Source: Methanobrevibacter sp. | GTDB taxonomy: Archaea > Methanobacteriota > Methanobacteria > Methanobacteriales > Methanobacteriaceae | DNA length: 64,000 nt | Assembly: GCF_030539875.1 (NCBI RefSeq) | Contig: NZ_JAUNXI010000007.1 | Location: 1-64,000, forward strand | Reading direction: 5' to 3' | Notes under the pieces: generated by a model | What the model saw: only the letters and a program-made list of their open reading frames with translations | What the model was told of the DNA's origin: nothing | Databases searched by the model: none | In this document: in pieces, positions 38,449-48,209 of the stretch | Numbering within the stretch: position 1 is the first letter of the stretch | Layout of the letters: every line of letters begins with the position of its first letter | Translations under genes and position numbers: made by a program

Positions 38449-39498
38449 ATGGTAAATGTAGGTGTACTTGGTGCAACCGGGATGGTTGGTCAAAGATTTA
38501 TTCAACTGCTTGAAAATCATCCTGATTTTGAAATTACAGCATTAGCAGCATCTTCCCGTTCTGCAGGTAAAAGATATGAGGATGCTACTACCTGGTATTT
38601 GGATAATGAAATGCCTGAATCTGTTAAAGACATTGTTGTTTGTGAAACTAATCCTGATGATATGGATAATGATGTGGATATTGTATTTTCATCTCTTCCA
38701 ACAGAATTTGCAGCTAAAGTCGAAAAAGACTTTGCTCATGACTATGTTGTTGCAAGTAATGCTAGCGCACACAGAATGAAAAAAAATATTCCTTTGGTAA
38801 TTCCTGAAGTAAATCCGGAGTATTTGGACATGATCGATGCTCAACAAAAGGAGAATAACTGGGACGGGTTTATTGTAACTAATCCTAATTGTTCAACTAT
38901 TGCATTGACTTTAACATTAAAACCGATTGTTGATAATTTTAATGTAAATTCAATCAGGGTATCAACCATGCAGGCAGTATCCGGTGCAGGATACAACGGG
39001 GTCCCATCAATGGCTATTGTTGATAATCTTGTTCCCTATATTGGCGGTGAAGAAGAAAAAATGGAAATTGAAACACTTCACCTGTTAGGTTCTTATGACG
39101 GTGCGGAAGTTACTAATGCAAATTTCAAATTAAGCGCTTCTTGTCATAGGGTTCCGGTTGTTGATGGTCATACTGAAGCAGTATTTGTTGAATTGGATGA
39201 TGAGTTTGACATTGATGATGTTAAAAGTAAAATGGCAAACTTCAAGGCATTGCCACAAAAACTTAATTTGTTTTCAGCTCCTGAAAATCCTGTCGTTGTT
39301 AAAGATGAAAATGACAGACCACAACCACGTATGGATAGAAATGCCAGCAATGGTATGGCAGTTACTGTTGGCAGATTAAGAAAAGACCAAGCATTTGACA
39401 ATAGCTTTAAATATGTTCTTGTTGGACATAATACTGTTCGCGGTGCTGCCGGTGCATCTATATTAAATGCGGAATTGATTAATGATAAAATACTTTAA
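38449..39498 (+). CDS. asd: Aspartate-semialdehyde dehydrogenase
   Basis: About 349 residues. NADP loop [13 protein letters not shown] and active-site Cys in [10 protein letters not shown]. Archaeal/fungal type. ATG 38449 with AGGTGA upstream. It supplies the substrate for dapA, so the operon holds the entry to lysine and threonine/methionine synthesis. A T-rich run after the stop may end the operon. Confidence 0.95.
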   Translation: MVNVGVLGATGMVGQRFIQLLENHPDFEITALAASSRSAGKRYEDATTWYLDNEMPESVKDIVVCETNPDDMDNDVDIVFSSLPTEFAAKVEKDFAHDYVVASNASAHRMKKNIPLVIPEVNPEYLDMIDAQQKENNWDGFIVTNPNCSTIALTLTLKPIVDNFNVNSIRVSTMQAVSGAGYNGVPSMAIVDNLVPYIGGEEEKMEIETLHLLGSYDGAEVTNANFKLSASCHRVPVVDGHTEAVFVELDDEFDIDDVKSKMANFKALPQKLNLFSAPENPVVVKDENDRPQPRMDRNASNGMAVTVGRLRKDQAFDNSFKYVLVGHNTVRGAAGASILNAELINDKIL

Positions 39499-39728
39499 TT
39501 TTATCATTTTATTTTTTCTTTTTTTTTTAAAATTTTTTATTTTTCCGTTCTGTTTTCTTATTTGTTTTAGTTTTATTTTTAAGTTAATTTAAGGGTTTAA
39601 TTTAAATAGTATAAAATTAATAATTATCATTAAGGAATTATATTGTGCAATATATAACAGTTTTCAAATTCATAAAAAATTATTAATTTGAATTTGATAT
39701 TGGGATAAAATTTAAACTAAGGGATAGA

Positions 39729-40886
39729 ATGGAACAAGGAATTGATGATGAGAAAGATATCTTACAATCTTTAATTCGATTTTCCTTATTGGAGATTAAT
39801 GAGTTAAAATATGATTTAACTAGGCTTGAAGTGGAAAGGGCTAATGACAACACTCCGCAAAGGATTAGGGAACTCGAAAAAAGCATTGTTGATAAAGAAA
39901 AGGAAGTTTCTGTTATAAAATTTAAAGCGGAAGATGAAATAAATCTTTTGAAAAAACAGCTTGACGAAAAAGATATTTTAATTAAAAATCAGGAGGACAG
40001 AATTTATGAATTAGATTATGTCAACAATTCTCTTGATGAAATTAAAGAATATTTTGCTGAACAGTTATGGGATTATAAGAAAAAAGAGTTAGCTGAAGTA
40101 AATGAAAGATTAACAGAGTCTTATAAAACTATTGCTGAGAAAGAAGCTACAATCAATTCCCTTTCAAGAGTTATTGACGAGTATAAAATTAAAGTTATTA
40201 AACTTGAAAATAATGTTGAATCTCAAACTCAAATTTTGGAACTTGAAAAGCAGCTTGAACTTAAAAGCAACGAGGTTCTAATAAAAGATAGTGAAATTAA
40301 TAAAAGAGATTCAGAGTTAGATGTTCTAAAACAACAAACTATCCCTAAAGACGAGTACATGTCTCTTCAAACTCAGTTTGAATCCGAAATCAATGCAATG
40401 GATGCAGAAATTATCAGTTTAAAACAAGATTCAATTCCCAAAAAAGATTATGATGACCTTAAATTCAAGTTCGACTCTGAAATTAAAAATTTAAATAATC
40501 TGATTAACAGCCTAAAAGAAAATACTATCCCTAAAGACGAGTATATTAATCTTGAAACAAGACTTAAAAATGAAATTTCAGCCCGTAATAGCGAATTGGA
40601 GTTTTTAAAAGAAAGATCAATTCCTAAAGAAGATTATGTTGCTCTTCAATCTCAATTCGAATCAGAAATTAATGCAAGGGACAATGAACTTCGCCATTTA
40701 AAAGAACAAACAGTTCCTCGTGAAGACTATCTTACTCTTAAAAATGAGCTTGCAAGAACCGGCGATAAAATTAAAAGATTGGAAGAGATTAACGCATTCT
40801 TTAATGAGCTTCAAGAAGAACAAGATGCTTATGAAACTCAAGAAACAACTCCTCCTTTCAGGCTAGAGAAAAAGCAAGGTAGATAA
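39729..40886 (+). CDS. Long coiled-coil protein with 31-residue repeats
   Basis: 385 residues, nearly all predicted helical coiled coil, rich in Glu, Lys, Leu and Ile, with no signal peptide or membrane span. From residue about 205 a 31-residue unit is repeated four times and begins a fifth: each starts with IPK-D/E-D/E-Y, then L..QFESEIN-like and ends LKE-type. The units lie at 40341, 40434, 40527, 40620 and 40713. The Pro at each unit start should kink the coil regularly. Not assignable to a known family; a structural or scaffolding role is inference. AGGGAT precedes the ATG. Confidence 0.7.
   Translation: MEQGIDDEKDILQSLIRFSLLEINELKYDLTRLEVERANDNTPQRIRELEKSIVDKEKEVSVIKFKAEDEINLLKKQLDEKDILIKNQEDRIYELDYVNNSLDEIKEYFAEQLWDYKKKELAEVNERLTESYKTIAEKEATINSLSRVIDEYKIKVIKLENNVESQTQILELEKQLELKSNEVLIKDSEINKRDSELDVLKQQTIPKDEYMSLQTQFESEINAMDAEIISLKQDSIPKKDYDDLKFKFDSEIKNLNNLINSLKENTIPKDEYINLETRLKNEISARNSELEFLKERSIPKEDYVALQSQFESEINARDNELRHLKEQTVPREDYLTLKNELARTGDKIKRLEEINAFFNELQEEQDAYETQETTPPFRLEKKQGR
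40341..40755 (+). repeat. 93-bp in-gene tandem repeat (31 codons, 4.4 units)
   Basis: Units start exactly 93 bp apart at 40341, 40434, 40527, 40620 and 40713 (last one partial). Some stretches are identical at the DNA level, such as ATCCCTAAAGACGAGTA at 40341 and 40527, pointing to fairly recent duplication. Confidence 0.8.
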
Positions 40887-41020
40887 TTATCTATTTTTTC
40901 TTTTTTTATTTCAATTTTCTGTTTGCAAATTCCAATTAAATTTCCCTATTGTATTTGTGTTTTTTACCTATGCTGGGGGGATTATCTTTTTCTTACCTTA
41001 ATTTATTTTATACCATAAAG

Positions 41021-41031
41021 TATTTATATAA
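41021..41031 (+). promoter_or_regulatory. TATA box of the thermosome gene
   Basis: TATTTATATAA preceded by ACCATAAAG. It predicts a start near 41050 and a leader of about 90 nt before the ATG. No clear heat-shock operator was recognised. Confidence 0.45.
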
Positions 41032-41142
41032 CCTTAAACTCATTTATTATGTAGAAAGGTTTTGTCAACACTATAACTTATTCTCATATGTTGATTATTA
41101 AACTGATCTAATTATTTATAAATAGAAAAAAGGTGATTATTA

Positions 41143-42753
41143 ATGGCACAAGGACAACCAATTTTTATTTTACCTGAAGGTACTAACAGGTCTGTCGGCA
41201 GAGATGCACAAAGAAATAACATTTTAGCTGGTAAAGTATTAGCTGAAACAGTAAGAACTACTTTAGGTCCAAAAGGAATGGACAAAATGTTAGTCGACGG
41301 ACTCGGAGATATTGTAGTAACCAACGACGGTGTTACAATCTTAAAAGAAATGGATATTGAACATCCTGCAGCAAAAATGCTTGTAGAAGTAGCAAAAACT
41401 CAAGAAGATGAAGTTGGAGACGGAACTACTACTGCAGTAATCATTGCTGGTGAATTATTAAAAAAATCCGAAACTTTACTTGACTCTGACATTCACCCAA
41501 CTATCATAGCTATGGGATACAGAAAAGCTGCTGAAAAAGCACAAGAAATTTTAGACCAAATCGCAATTGATGATGTGGACTCTGAAATTTTAATTAAAGT
41601 GGCTATGACTGCTATGACTGGTAAAGGAACTGAAGCAGCACGTGAACCATTAGCAAAATTAATCGTTGATGCAGTAGAAGCTGTTGCTGAAGATGGTGAA
41701 GTTGACACTGATAACATCAAAATCGAGAAAAAAGATGGAGCTGTTGTTGAAGAATCCAACTTAGTTGAAGGTGTAATTGTAGATAAGGAAAGAGTACACC
41801 CTGGAATGCCAGCTAAAATCAACGATGCAAAAATCGCATTAGTTAACGCTCCTTTAGAAGTTAAAGAAACTGAAGTTGATGCTGAAATCAGAATCACTGA
41901 TCCTGCTCAAATGCAAGCTTTCATTGAACAAGAAGAAAAAATGGTTAAAGATATGGTAGATAAAATCGTTGCTGCTGGTGCAAATGTATTATTCGCACAA
42001 AAAGGTATTGACGACTTAGCACAACACTACTTGTCTAAAGCAGGCGTATTAGCTGTAAGAAGAGTTAAAAAATCAGACATTGAAAAATTATCCAGAGCAA
42101 CTGGTGCTAATGTTATCACCAACTTAGATGACTTAACCGCTGATGACTTAGGTGTAGCAGGCCTTGTTGAAGAAAGAAAAATCTCTGGTGAAGAAATGAT
42201 CTTTGTCGAAGAATGCAGCGGAGCTAAATCTGTAACCTTATTCGTAAGAGGAAGTACCAAACATATTGTTGATGAAATTGTAAGAGCAATTGAAGATGCT
42301 ATTGGTGTTGTAGCTGCTACTTTAGAAGATGATGAAGTTGTAGCTGGTGGAGGAGCTCCTGAAATCGCAATGGCTAAAAAACTTAAAGACTACGCAGAAT
42401 CCATTTCTGGAAGAGAACAATTGGCTGTAAACGCATTTGCAGAAGCTTTAGAAGTTGTACCAAAAACCTTAGCTGAAAACGCAGGTTTAGACAGCATTGA
42501 CTCTTTAGTAGATTTAAGAGCAGCTCAAGAATCCTCTCACTACATGGGATTAGATGTATTCTCTGGTGAAGTTGCTGATATGAAAGAAGCTGGTGTAATT
42601 GAACCAAAACGTGTCAAAAAACAAGCTATCCAATCTGCATCTGAAGCAGCTGAAATGATTTTAAGAATCGATGATGTAATTGCGTCCACTAAAGGCCCTG
42701 AAGATATGGGTATGGATCCTTCCGCAATGGGCGGAATGCCTCCAATGATGTAA
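41143..42753 (+). CDS. thsA: Thermosome subunit (group II chaperonin)
   Basis: 536 residues. ATP-site motif [30 protein letters not shown], and GGGAPEIAM; the C-terminus ends in Gly/Met-rich repeats ([14 protein letters not shown]). It forms the double-ring protein-folding chamber. AAAAAGGTGAT precedes ATG. Codon use is strongly biased toward preferred codons, fitting high expression. Confidence 0.95.
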   Translation: MAQGQPIFILPEGTNRSVGRDAQRNNILAGKVLAETVRTTLGPKGMDKMLVDGLGDIVVTNDGVTILKEMDIEHPAAKMLVEVAKTQEDEVGDGTTTAVIIAGELLKKSETLLDSDIHPTIIAMGYRKAAEKAQEILDQIAIDDVDSEILIKVAMTAMTGKGTEAAREPLAKLIVDAVEAVAEDGEVDTDNIKIEKKDGAVVEESNLVEGVIVDKERVHPGMPAKINDAKIALVNAPLEVKETEVDAEIRITDPAQMQAFIEQEEKMVKDMVDKIVAAGANVLFAQKGIDDLAQHYLSKAGVLAVRRVKKSDIEKLSRATGANVITNLDDLTADDLGVAGLVEERKISGEEMIFVEECSGAKSVTLFVRGSTKHIVDEIVRAIEDAIGVVAATLEDDEVVAGGGAPEIAMAKKLKDYAESISGREQLAVNAFAEALEVVPKTLAENAGLDSIDSLVDLRAAQESSHYMGLDVFSGEVADMKEAGVIEPKRVKKQAIQSASEAAEMILRIDDVIASTKGPEDMGMDPSAMGGMPPMM

Positions 42754-42757
42754 GTTT

Positions 42758-42800
42758 AAAGAAATTTATATAATTTCTTTTCTTTTTTTATTTTTTTTAT
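42758..42800 (+). terminator. Thermosome gene terminator
   Basis: A perfect 9-bp stem (42758-42766 with 42772-42780, 5-nt loop) followed by a T-run, five bases after the stop codon. Confidence 0.65.
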
Positions 42801-43126
42801 AATTATTTTGATAGATTTATTTTTAATTCATCTCTAAAATTCAGATGTGAATTAATTAATTTTCAACATCGGGATTTTTCATGATAAACCTAAAAATCCA
42901 TGATGCAGGTAACTGCATAATTGATGAATGCAGCTCACTTCAAATTGATTTAAAATTTTCAACTTGTTGTTTACGATATCATGATTTAATAATCTGGCAA
43001 TGGTATTAATATCCTTTAGAATTTGGATGTAATGGCATATATCAACATCATACAATACTGCACTTATTTTAAATTATCTAAAAGAGCAGAAAAAAATTAA
43101 TAATTAATCCGGTTGGATTAACAATT
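42801..43126. other. Gap between thermosome and xseB
   Basis: About 330 bp of AT-rich sequence with no supported gene. A 42-codon open frame at 42881-43009 starts with ATG but has no Shine-Dalgarno and no recognisable similarity. It may be a gene remnant. Confidence 0.4.
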
Positions 43127-43345
43127 TTATTCGCAAGGGTTGAAATCTAAAATTTCCCCGTTTTCTTTAACTATTTTGGCAATTGATTCTTCTGCAACCT
43201 GTAATTTTTCATTACAAATATTTACTAATTTCATAGCTTTGTTAAATTCATCAATTGCATTATCCAATGGTACATCACCAGTTTCTAGTTTATCAACAAT
43301 TTCTTCTAATTTTTCCAGACTTTCTTCAAAACTTAAATTTTCCAT
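43127..43345 (-). CDS. xseB: Exodeoxyribonuclease VII small subunit
   Basis: 72 residues, the typical XseB start NLSFEESLEKLEEIVDKLE and a helical-hairpin pattern. It forms the ExoVII single-strand DNA nuclease with XseA, whose gene overlaps its start codon. ExoVII is a bacterial enzyme found only sporadically in archaea, so transfer from bacteria is likely. Confidence 0.88.
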   Translation of the reverse strand: MENLSFEESLEKLEEIVDKLETGDVPLDNAIDEFNKAMKLVNICNEKLQVAEESIAKIVKENGEILDFNPCE

Positions 43346-44601
43346 TATATCACCTTTGTATTTACTGTTCCGTCATTAAATTCAACATCAAGCTTGTCTC
43401 CTTTTTTAACATCTTTTGCAGAAGAGACAACTTTATCATTGCTTTTTGCTAACGTATAACCTCTTTTCAATGTCAGAAGAGGGTTTAAAATTTCTAATTT
43501 TTCAATATTTCTTAAACATGCTTCCCTTTTTGATTTTGTTATTTCGATGGGATTTTTCATTATAATTGAGTTTTCCAAATTGGATAATTTTGTTTTATTG
43601 TCCTTGATTATGCTTTTTGATACATAGTTCAATTTGCTGACTAAATTGTCCAAACTCATGCTCTTGATTTCATAAATCGATTCGGGATTTTTAAAGATTT
43701 GTTTTTTGGAAATGTGCTTTAACTTAGTTTTATTTTGCACAATCTCATTGTTCATATTCTTGATTAACCTGTTTGAAAGTTGGATTACATTATTTTTAAC
43801 ACTGTTTATGTCTGGAACAGCAATCATCGCAGCTCCTGTTGGTGTGGGGGCTCTTTTATCAGCTACAAAATCAGATATTGTAAAGTCGATTTCATGGCCT
43901 ACCGCACTTATCACTGGAACTTTACAGTTATAAATCGCATATGCAACAATTTCTTCATTAAACGGCCATAAATCCTCAATGCTGCCTCCTCCTCTGCCAA
44001 CAATTAATGTATCGATATCAGAGATTTGAGCATGATTGATCTGCTTTACGATTTGAGGGGCGGCCAGGTCTCCTTGAACTAATGTTGGAAAAATCAATAT
44101 TTCACAAATCGGATATCTTTTCTTTATGGTTGTAATAATGTCCCTAATTGCAGCGCCTGTCTGTGCTGTAACAACTCCGATTCTTTTGGGATATTTGGGT
44201 ATTTCTTTTTTATGGGAATCATCAAATAATCCTTTTCGTGAAAGTTCTTTTTTCAGCTGTTCAAAAGCAAGGTGCAAATTTCCTTCTCCGTCCTCTGTCA
44301 TTTTAGTGGCATATAATTGATAGTTTCCGTTTTTTTCATAAACTTCAATTTTGCCCTTTATTATCACTTTCATTCCGTTTTCAGGTTTAAACTTAAGGAA
44401 TCTGTCTTTATTGCCTTTAAACATCACTGCATCGATTTTTGATTTTTCGTCCTTTAGTGTGAAATAGCTATGTCCGCTGGGATATTCTTTATAGTTGGAA
44501 ATTTCACCTTTAATAAGAATATTTTTCAGATTTGAATCAAATTTCAATTTTTTGTTAATGTAGGCGTTAATCTGAGATACAGTATAAGTTTCTTTTTCCA
44601 T
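43345..44601 (-). CDS. xseA: Exodeoxyribonuclease VII large subunit
   Basis: 418 residues. N-terminal OB fold (YTVSQINAYINKKLKFD, GEISNYKEYPSGHSYFTLKDEKSKI), the catalytic region with GRGGGSIEDLWPFNEE and GHEIDFTISDFVADKRAPTPTGAA, and the C-terminal coiled coil with an ending GYTLAKSNDKVV. It degrades single-stranded DNA to oligonucleotides. Operon with xseB (one-base overlap). Confidence 0.93.
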   Translation of the reverse strand: MEKETYTVSQINAYINKKLKFDSNLKNILIKGEISNYKEYPSGHSYFTLKDEKSKIDAVMFKGNKDRFLKFKPENGMKVIIKGKIEVYEKNGNYQLYATKMTEDGEGNLHLAFEQLKKELSRKGLFDDSHKKEIPKYPKRIGVVTAQTGAAIRDIITTIKKRYPICEILIFPTLVQGDLAAPQIVKQINHAQISDIDTLIVGRGGGSIEDLWPFNEEIVAYAIYNCKVPVISAVGHEIDFTISDFVADKRAPTPTGAAMIAVPDINSVKNNVIQLSNRLIKNMNNEIVQNKTKLKHISKKQIFKNPESIYEIKSMSLDNLVSKLNYVSKSIIKDNKTKLSNLENSIIMKNPIEITKSKREACLRNIEKLEILNPLLTLKRGYTLAKSNDKVVSSAKDVKKGDKLDVEFNDGTVNTKVI

Positions 44602-44741
44602 TTCTTCACCTTAAAATCAATAGTGTTAGTATGTTGTTTATAATTAATACAATTTTCTTATGAGTGGTCTATTTTTACTATTAGAAATATGAGAAATATA
44701 TTTTAAATTGAAAATACATATTAAAAAATAGGTGTTTTTTT

Positions 44742-44972
44742 ATGAGAATCAAAGAAGATTTATTTGGTAAAGAAGTTCTCGATGCAGAAATTCAAATTGT
44801 TGGAAAAGTTTCAGATGTTCTTTTTGACAAGAACACTTTTGAACTTACAGATTTAGTAATTAAAAAAACAGGATTGTCAGAACAAATCAAAGCCAGTGAA
44901 AATATTGTTCCGGTGGAATTGGTAAAAGTAATTGGTGATAAAATTTTACTTAAAGGTGAAGATGATATATAA
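44742..44972 (+). CDS. PRC-barrel domain protein
   Basis: 76 residues, beta-rich, FGKEVLDAEIQIVGKVSDVLFD motif of PRC-barrel proteins. No second domain. The following pyrE starts directly after its stop codon, so they share a transcript. Function unknown. Confidence 0.7.
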   Translation: MRIKEDLFGKEVLDAEIQIVGKVSDVLFDKNTFELTDLVIKKTGLSEQIKASENIVPVELVKVIGDKILLKGEDDI

Positions 44973-45509
44973 ATGATTTATATGGCTTCAAAAGAATATT
45001 TAATTGATTTATTAAAAGAGAACAAGGTATTTCTTGAAGGCGATTTCACATTATCTTCCGGAAAGAAAAGTAATTATTATATTAACATGAAAAAGGCTAT
45101 TACTGAACCTGAAATTCTTTCCACCATTTCAAAATTGATTACTGAAAAAATTAATTTGGATGAAATTGATAAGGTTGCAGGACCTGCTTTGGGTGCAGTT
45201 CCGATTGCCACTGCTGTTTCTTTGGAATCTAAACTTCCATTATTAATGATTCGTAAAGAAAAGAAAGGTTATGGTACTTCTAAACTCATTGAAGGCGAAT
45301 TGAATGAAGGTGACAATGTTATTGTTGTTGAAGATGTTTCAACAACCGGAGGTTCACTTTTAAAAGCCATTAAAGCTATTAAAGAGAATGGAGGTAATGT
45401 AAAAAGAGCTTTTGTAGTGGTTGATCGCCAGGAAGGGGCAATTGAAGAATTTGAAAAAGAAAATATTGTATTGGAACCTTTAATAAGTGTTAATGAATTT
45501 TTTGACTAA
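44973..45509 (+). CDS. pyrE: Orotate phosphoribosyltransferase
   Basis: 178 residues. [18 protein letters not shown] at the N-terminus and the PRPP loop [14 protein letters not shown] are typical of PyrE. It makes OMP in pyrimidine synthesis. ATG 44973 or ATG 44982 may be the start; neither has an ideal Shine-Dalgarno, though GGTGAAG lies in the end of the preceding gene. Confidence 0.9.
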   Translation: MIYMASKEYLIDLLKENKVFLEGDFTLSSGKKSNYYINMKKAITEPEILSTISKLITEKINLDEIDKVAGPALGAVPIATAVSLESKLPLLMIRKEKKGYGTSKLIEGELNEGDNVIVVEDVSTTGGSLLKAIKAIKENGGNVKRAFVVVDRQEGAIEEFEKENIVLEPLISVNEFFD

Positions 45510-45520
45510 AAAAAATAAAT

Positions 45521-45552
45521 AATGATGAAAAATTAATTTCATCATTTTTTAA
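45521..45552. terminator. Bidirectional terminator between pyrE and moaB
   Basis: A perfect 10-bp stem (45521-45530 with 45537-45546, 6-nt loop). It is followed by T on the plus side (TTTTTT from 45545) and by an A-run on the other side, which reads as T leftward. It overlaps the stop codon of the leftward moaB gene and can serve both convergent genes. Confidence 0.65.
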
Positions 45553-46048
45553 CATGATGAACAAAATGGGGAAGTTCATCGATAATTATGCTGAATGCGG
45601 TTTTAACGGCATTAGGAGAGCCGGGCATGGAAAAAATAACTGTTTTTTTATATATTCCTGCTGTAGCTCTTGAAAGTAATGCTCCAGGACCGATTTCATC
45701 ATAAGATTTTGCTCTAAACATCTCACCAAAGCCATCAAGTTTTTTTTCGAAAAGTGCTTCAACCGTTTCAACTGTGATATCGCGGGAATCAAGACCTGTT
45801 CCTCCAGTTGTTAGAATAACATCAATATCATCATCAATCATATTTTCGATAGATTTAATCAAATCGTCTTTTTCATCAGGAATTATAATTCTAGATTTTA
45901 ATGTGTATCTGGAGTTAATTTCCTCAGCCATGTATTGGCCGGACAAATCAGCTTTTTGTGATTTTCTGCTATCGCTTAGAGTGATTATGCCACAAGCAAT
46001 ATCATTTGATGACATTTTTTGATGTTCAAAGGTTGTTTTACTTTTCAT
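45542..46048 (-). CDS. moaB: Molybdenum cofactor biosynthesis protein MoaB
   Basis: 168 residues. GIITLSDSRKS, TGGTGLDSRDITVETVE and FSMPGSPNAVKTAF are the MoaB/MogA-like motifs. It adenylylates molybdopterin; methanogens need Mo/W cofactor for formylmethanofuran dehydrogenase. The gene start overlaps the end of the upstream HTH gene; an inner ATG at 46015 is an alternative start. Confidence 0.9.
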   Translation of the reverse strand: MKSKTTFEHQKMSSNDIACGIITLSDSRKSQKADLSGQYMAEEINSRYTLKSRIIIPDEKDDLIKSIENMIDDDIDVILTTGGTGLDSRDITVETVEALFEKKLDGFGEMFRAKSYDEIGPGALLSRATAGIYKKTVIFSMPGSPNAVKTAFSIIIDELPHFVHHVKK

Positions 46049-46382
46049 CTTTTTTACCTTTTAATTCAATTTTAAGAAATTTTCTAATTAGACTATATTC
46101 TTCTATGCAATTATATAACTTTCTGCTCGGATAATATAAATAGCTATTTGAAAATTTTTCTTTTTCCAGATATTTATAATCAATCATGATGTCTAAGTGA
46201 TAGGTTATTGTTTTATAGTCTAATTTCAACACTTTTGATAACTGATTTGCATTGCTTGGATGATGCAATATTTCATCAGTTATTATGACGGTAGTTATAC
46301 CGCCTTTTCTACCTATTAATAAATTAGCAAGTTCTTTGTCCTTGAATTTTTCCATTTTCAAAAGTAATTTATTATTTGACAT
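46038..46382 (-). CDS. ArsR-like winged-helix regulator
   Basis: 114 residues. A winged HTH is visible in HHPSNANQLSKVLKLDYKTITYHLDIMIDYKYLEKE. No metal-binding Cys set is seen, so the signal is unknown. It overlaps moaB by 11 bases and sits downstream of two larger regulators in one leftward run. Confidence 0.75.
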   Translation of the reverse strand: MSNNKLLLKMEKFKDKELANLLIGRKGGITTVIITDEILHHPSNANQLSKVLKLDYKTITYHLDIMIDYKYLEKEKFSNSYLYYPSRKLYNCIEEYSLIRKFLKIELKGKKDEK

Positions 46383-46397
46383 GATTAACCTCTTTTT

Positions 46398-47198
46398 TTA
46401 TTCAATTGGAAAAAATTGAATTAGATTCAACGCCCATCTCAATGCATTTTCATCTTTTCCAATCAATATCTGGGAATCATCATAATGTCCATCTTTTAAA
46501 AATAATGTCAGTGACATAAAATTCTTAGAATATGTTAAAAATAATTTTAAATCGTGTTTAATGCATTTCACCCTCACTTTTTCGTGTTTAATCAAATTTT
46601 CTTCTAAATCAGGATTTTCTTTAATTGAAGTTAGGATTTTATTGTTAACTATCAACTCTAGGCTTTGTAGCCGATTTTCATTTAAAAGATTAATCATGTG
46701 TTTAAAGTGATTTTCGGAGTATATCGGCAGTATTATGTGCAGTTCTTTCGATTCTGAAATCAAATCAATGTATTTATTGAATGCGTTTGATAAATCACTT
46801 GTAGTTGATGTTTCATATTCCGCATCTTTTAAAAGATAAATGTTATTTAGAAGACTTTCAGGAATATCGGATAAATCGTGGTTATTCCAAAATTTTTCAC
46901 TTTTATTAATTGAATACCAGTTTTCAATTAATTTTATCATGTTTGTTGTTAGAAGATATCCGTTTGATGTCAGTTCGTAGTGTTTTTGAACTTTTTGAAT
47001 CAGATTTATATTTTCCAATTCTTTAAGCCCGTGCAGTATTGTTGCTGAAGGCTTTTTTAGTTCATTTCTTAGTTGTTCCAGATTTTTTGATTCTTCGTAA
47101 ATTGACAATAGTAATCTTGTTCGCATGCCTGATGTTAAAATGTATTTTACATTTTGATATTCATCACTTAGTTCTTTTTTGGTTTGAACGTTGGTCAT
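46398..47198 (-). CDS. FilR1/DUF1724-type HTH regulator (paralogue A)
   Basis: 266 residues. An N-terminal winged HTH (TSGMRTRLLLSIYEESKNLEQLRNELKKPSATILHGLKEL) is followed by a C-terminal domain of the FilR1/DUF1724 type, found in methanogen regulators. It has about the same size and plan as the next gene upstream, so they are tandem duplicates that have diverged. The start overlaps the previous gene's stop by four bases. Confidence 0.75.
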   Translation of the reverse strand: MTNVQTKKELSDEYQNVKYILTSGMRTRLLLSIYEESKNLEQLRNELKKPSATILHGLKELENINLIQKVQKHYELTSNGYLLTTNMIKLIENWYSINKSEKFWNNHDLSDIPESLLNNIYLLKDAEYETSTTSDLSNAFNKYIDLISESKELHIILPIYSENHFKHMINLLNENRLQSLELIVNNKILTSIKENPDLEENLIKHEKVRVKCIKHDLKLFLTYSKNFMSLTLFLKDGHYDDSQILIGKDENALRWALNLIQFFPIE

Positions 47199-47986
47199 TC
47201 AATCACGTCCTGTTTGATATTTTCAAATAGATTTCTAGCCCATTTCTGTGATTTTTTGCTTTGTGAAATTAATATTCTGTTTTGATCGAAGCTTTCATCT
47301 TCCTTGAATAATCCGAAACTCATGGTTTCATCACAAAGTGTTAAATATACTTTCAAATCATCTTCAAAGAGATGAATTGCTAATCTTTTTTCTTTAATTG
47401 ACTTTTTCCTGATTTCAGCATCAATTCTTGATGTTATTGGATTGAGTATGCTTTTTGGAATTATCAGTTCAACATTTCCATTGTCTTTTAATATGTTCTC
47501 AATTAACTGAGGATATTCCGGATGCAGATATGGAAAAATTGCTTTAACGGATTTTGAGTTCATCATTTGACTTTTGATGGTGTTGTGGGTTTTATAAATG
47601 TCAAGCGGTGTTGTTTTTATCAGTTCACAATCATTTAAATCAGTGAGGTTTTTCATACACTCAATACTTAGCTGATTTAGGTCATGTTTGTCCCAAAATT
47701 CCGTATAGTCTTGGATTATTTCCACGCTTTCTTTAAAGTCCATTAAGGTCTGGTAATATATTTTTGCTTTATGGTTTAGGTAGTATTTTGTTTTTATTTT
47801 TTTAATGTAGTTTTTCTGCTCTAATTTTGATATATTGCTTGATACGGAACTGTAGGTTATTTTTGTTTTTTTAACAAGTTCCTGTATGCTGTTAGGTCCG
47901 CTTTTCAATTCACTTAAAATTTTCAGCCGAATTTCCGACTTTGCAAGAAATTTGATATCATTGTTGATTTCGTTGTGAAAATCCAT
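47195..47986 (-). CDS. FilR1/DUF1724-type HTH regulator (paralogue B)
   Basis: 263 residues with an N-terminal winged HTH (KSEIRLKILSELKSGPNSIQELVKKTKITYSSVSSNISKLEQ) and the DUF1724-type ligand or regulator domain. GGAGGAACACCGAT precedes the ATG. First gene of a leftward set of three regulators and moaB. Confidence 0.75.
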   Translation of the reverse strand: MDFHNEINNDIKFLAKSEIRLKILSELKSGPNSIQELVKKTKITYSSVSSNISKLEQKNYIKKIKTKYYLNHKAKIYYQTLMDFKESVEIIQDYTEFWDKHDLNQLSIECMKNLTDLNDCELIKTTPLDIYKTHNTIKSQMMNSKSVKAIFPYLHPEYPQLIENILKDNGNVELIIPKSILNPITSRIDAEIRKKSIKEKRLAIHLFEDDLKVYLTLCDETMSFGLFKEDESFDQNRILISQSKKSQKWARNLFENIKQDVIE

Positions 47987-48209
47987 ATCGGTGTTCCTCC
48001 AATTTTTTTATAATATCAAATTTTTTCATTTAAATTTAAATAGATTTTTCCAAAACTCTCCCAGAAGTGTCCCAAATCTATTTCATGTTTTTATCATACT
48101 TAGTTTAATGTTCTCAATCGTATGTAATATTTTTATGTCTAAATATCAATTTTGCCGTTGTCTTTTTAATTACTAAAATTTATTAATTTATAAAATTTAA
48201 TATATCAAT

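Noticed and set aside
39665-39696. CAAATTCA/TGAATTTG inverted repeat (16-bp spacer) before the coiled-coil gene
   Set aside because: Could be an operator, but a single copy in very AT-rich sequence is not enough to list as a feature.
40974-40980. GGGGGG run upstream of the thermosome, considered as a third C-rich RNA
   Set aside because: No flanking hairpin or matching 5' element like those at 61.6-62.0 kb.
41493-41897. Long leftward frame inside the thermosome gene
   Set aside because: Shadow of a highly biased coding sequence; Ser/Thr/Ile-rich composition typical of an antisense frame.
42881-43009. A 42-codon frame in the gap after the thermosome
   Set aside because: No translation signal and no similarity recognised; too short to call.
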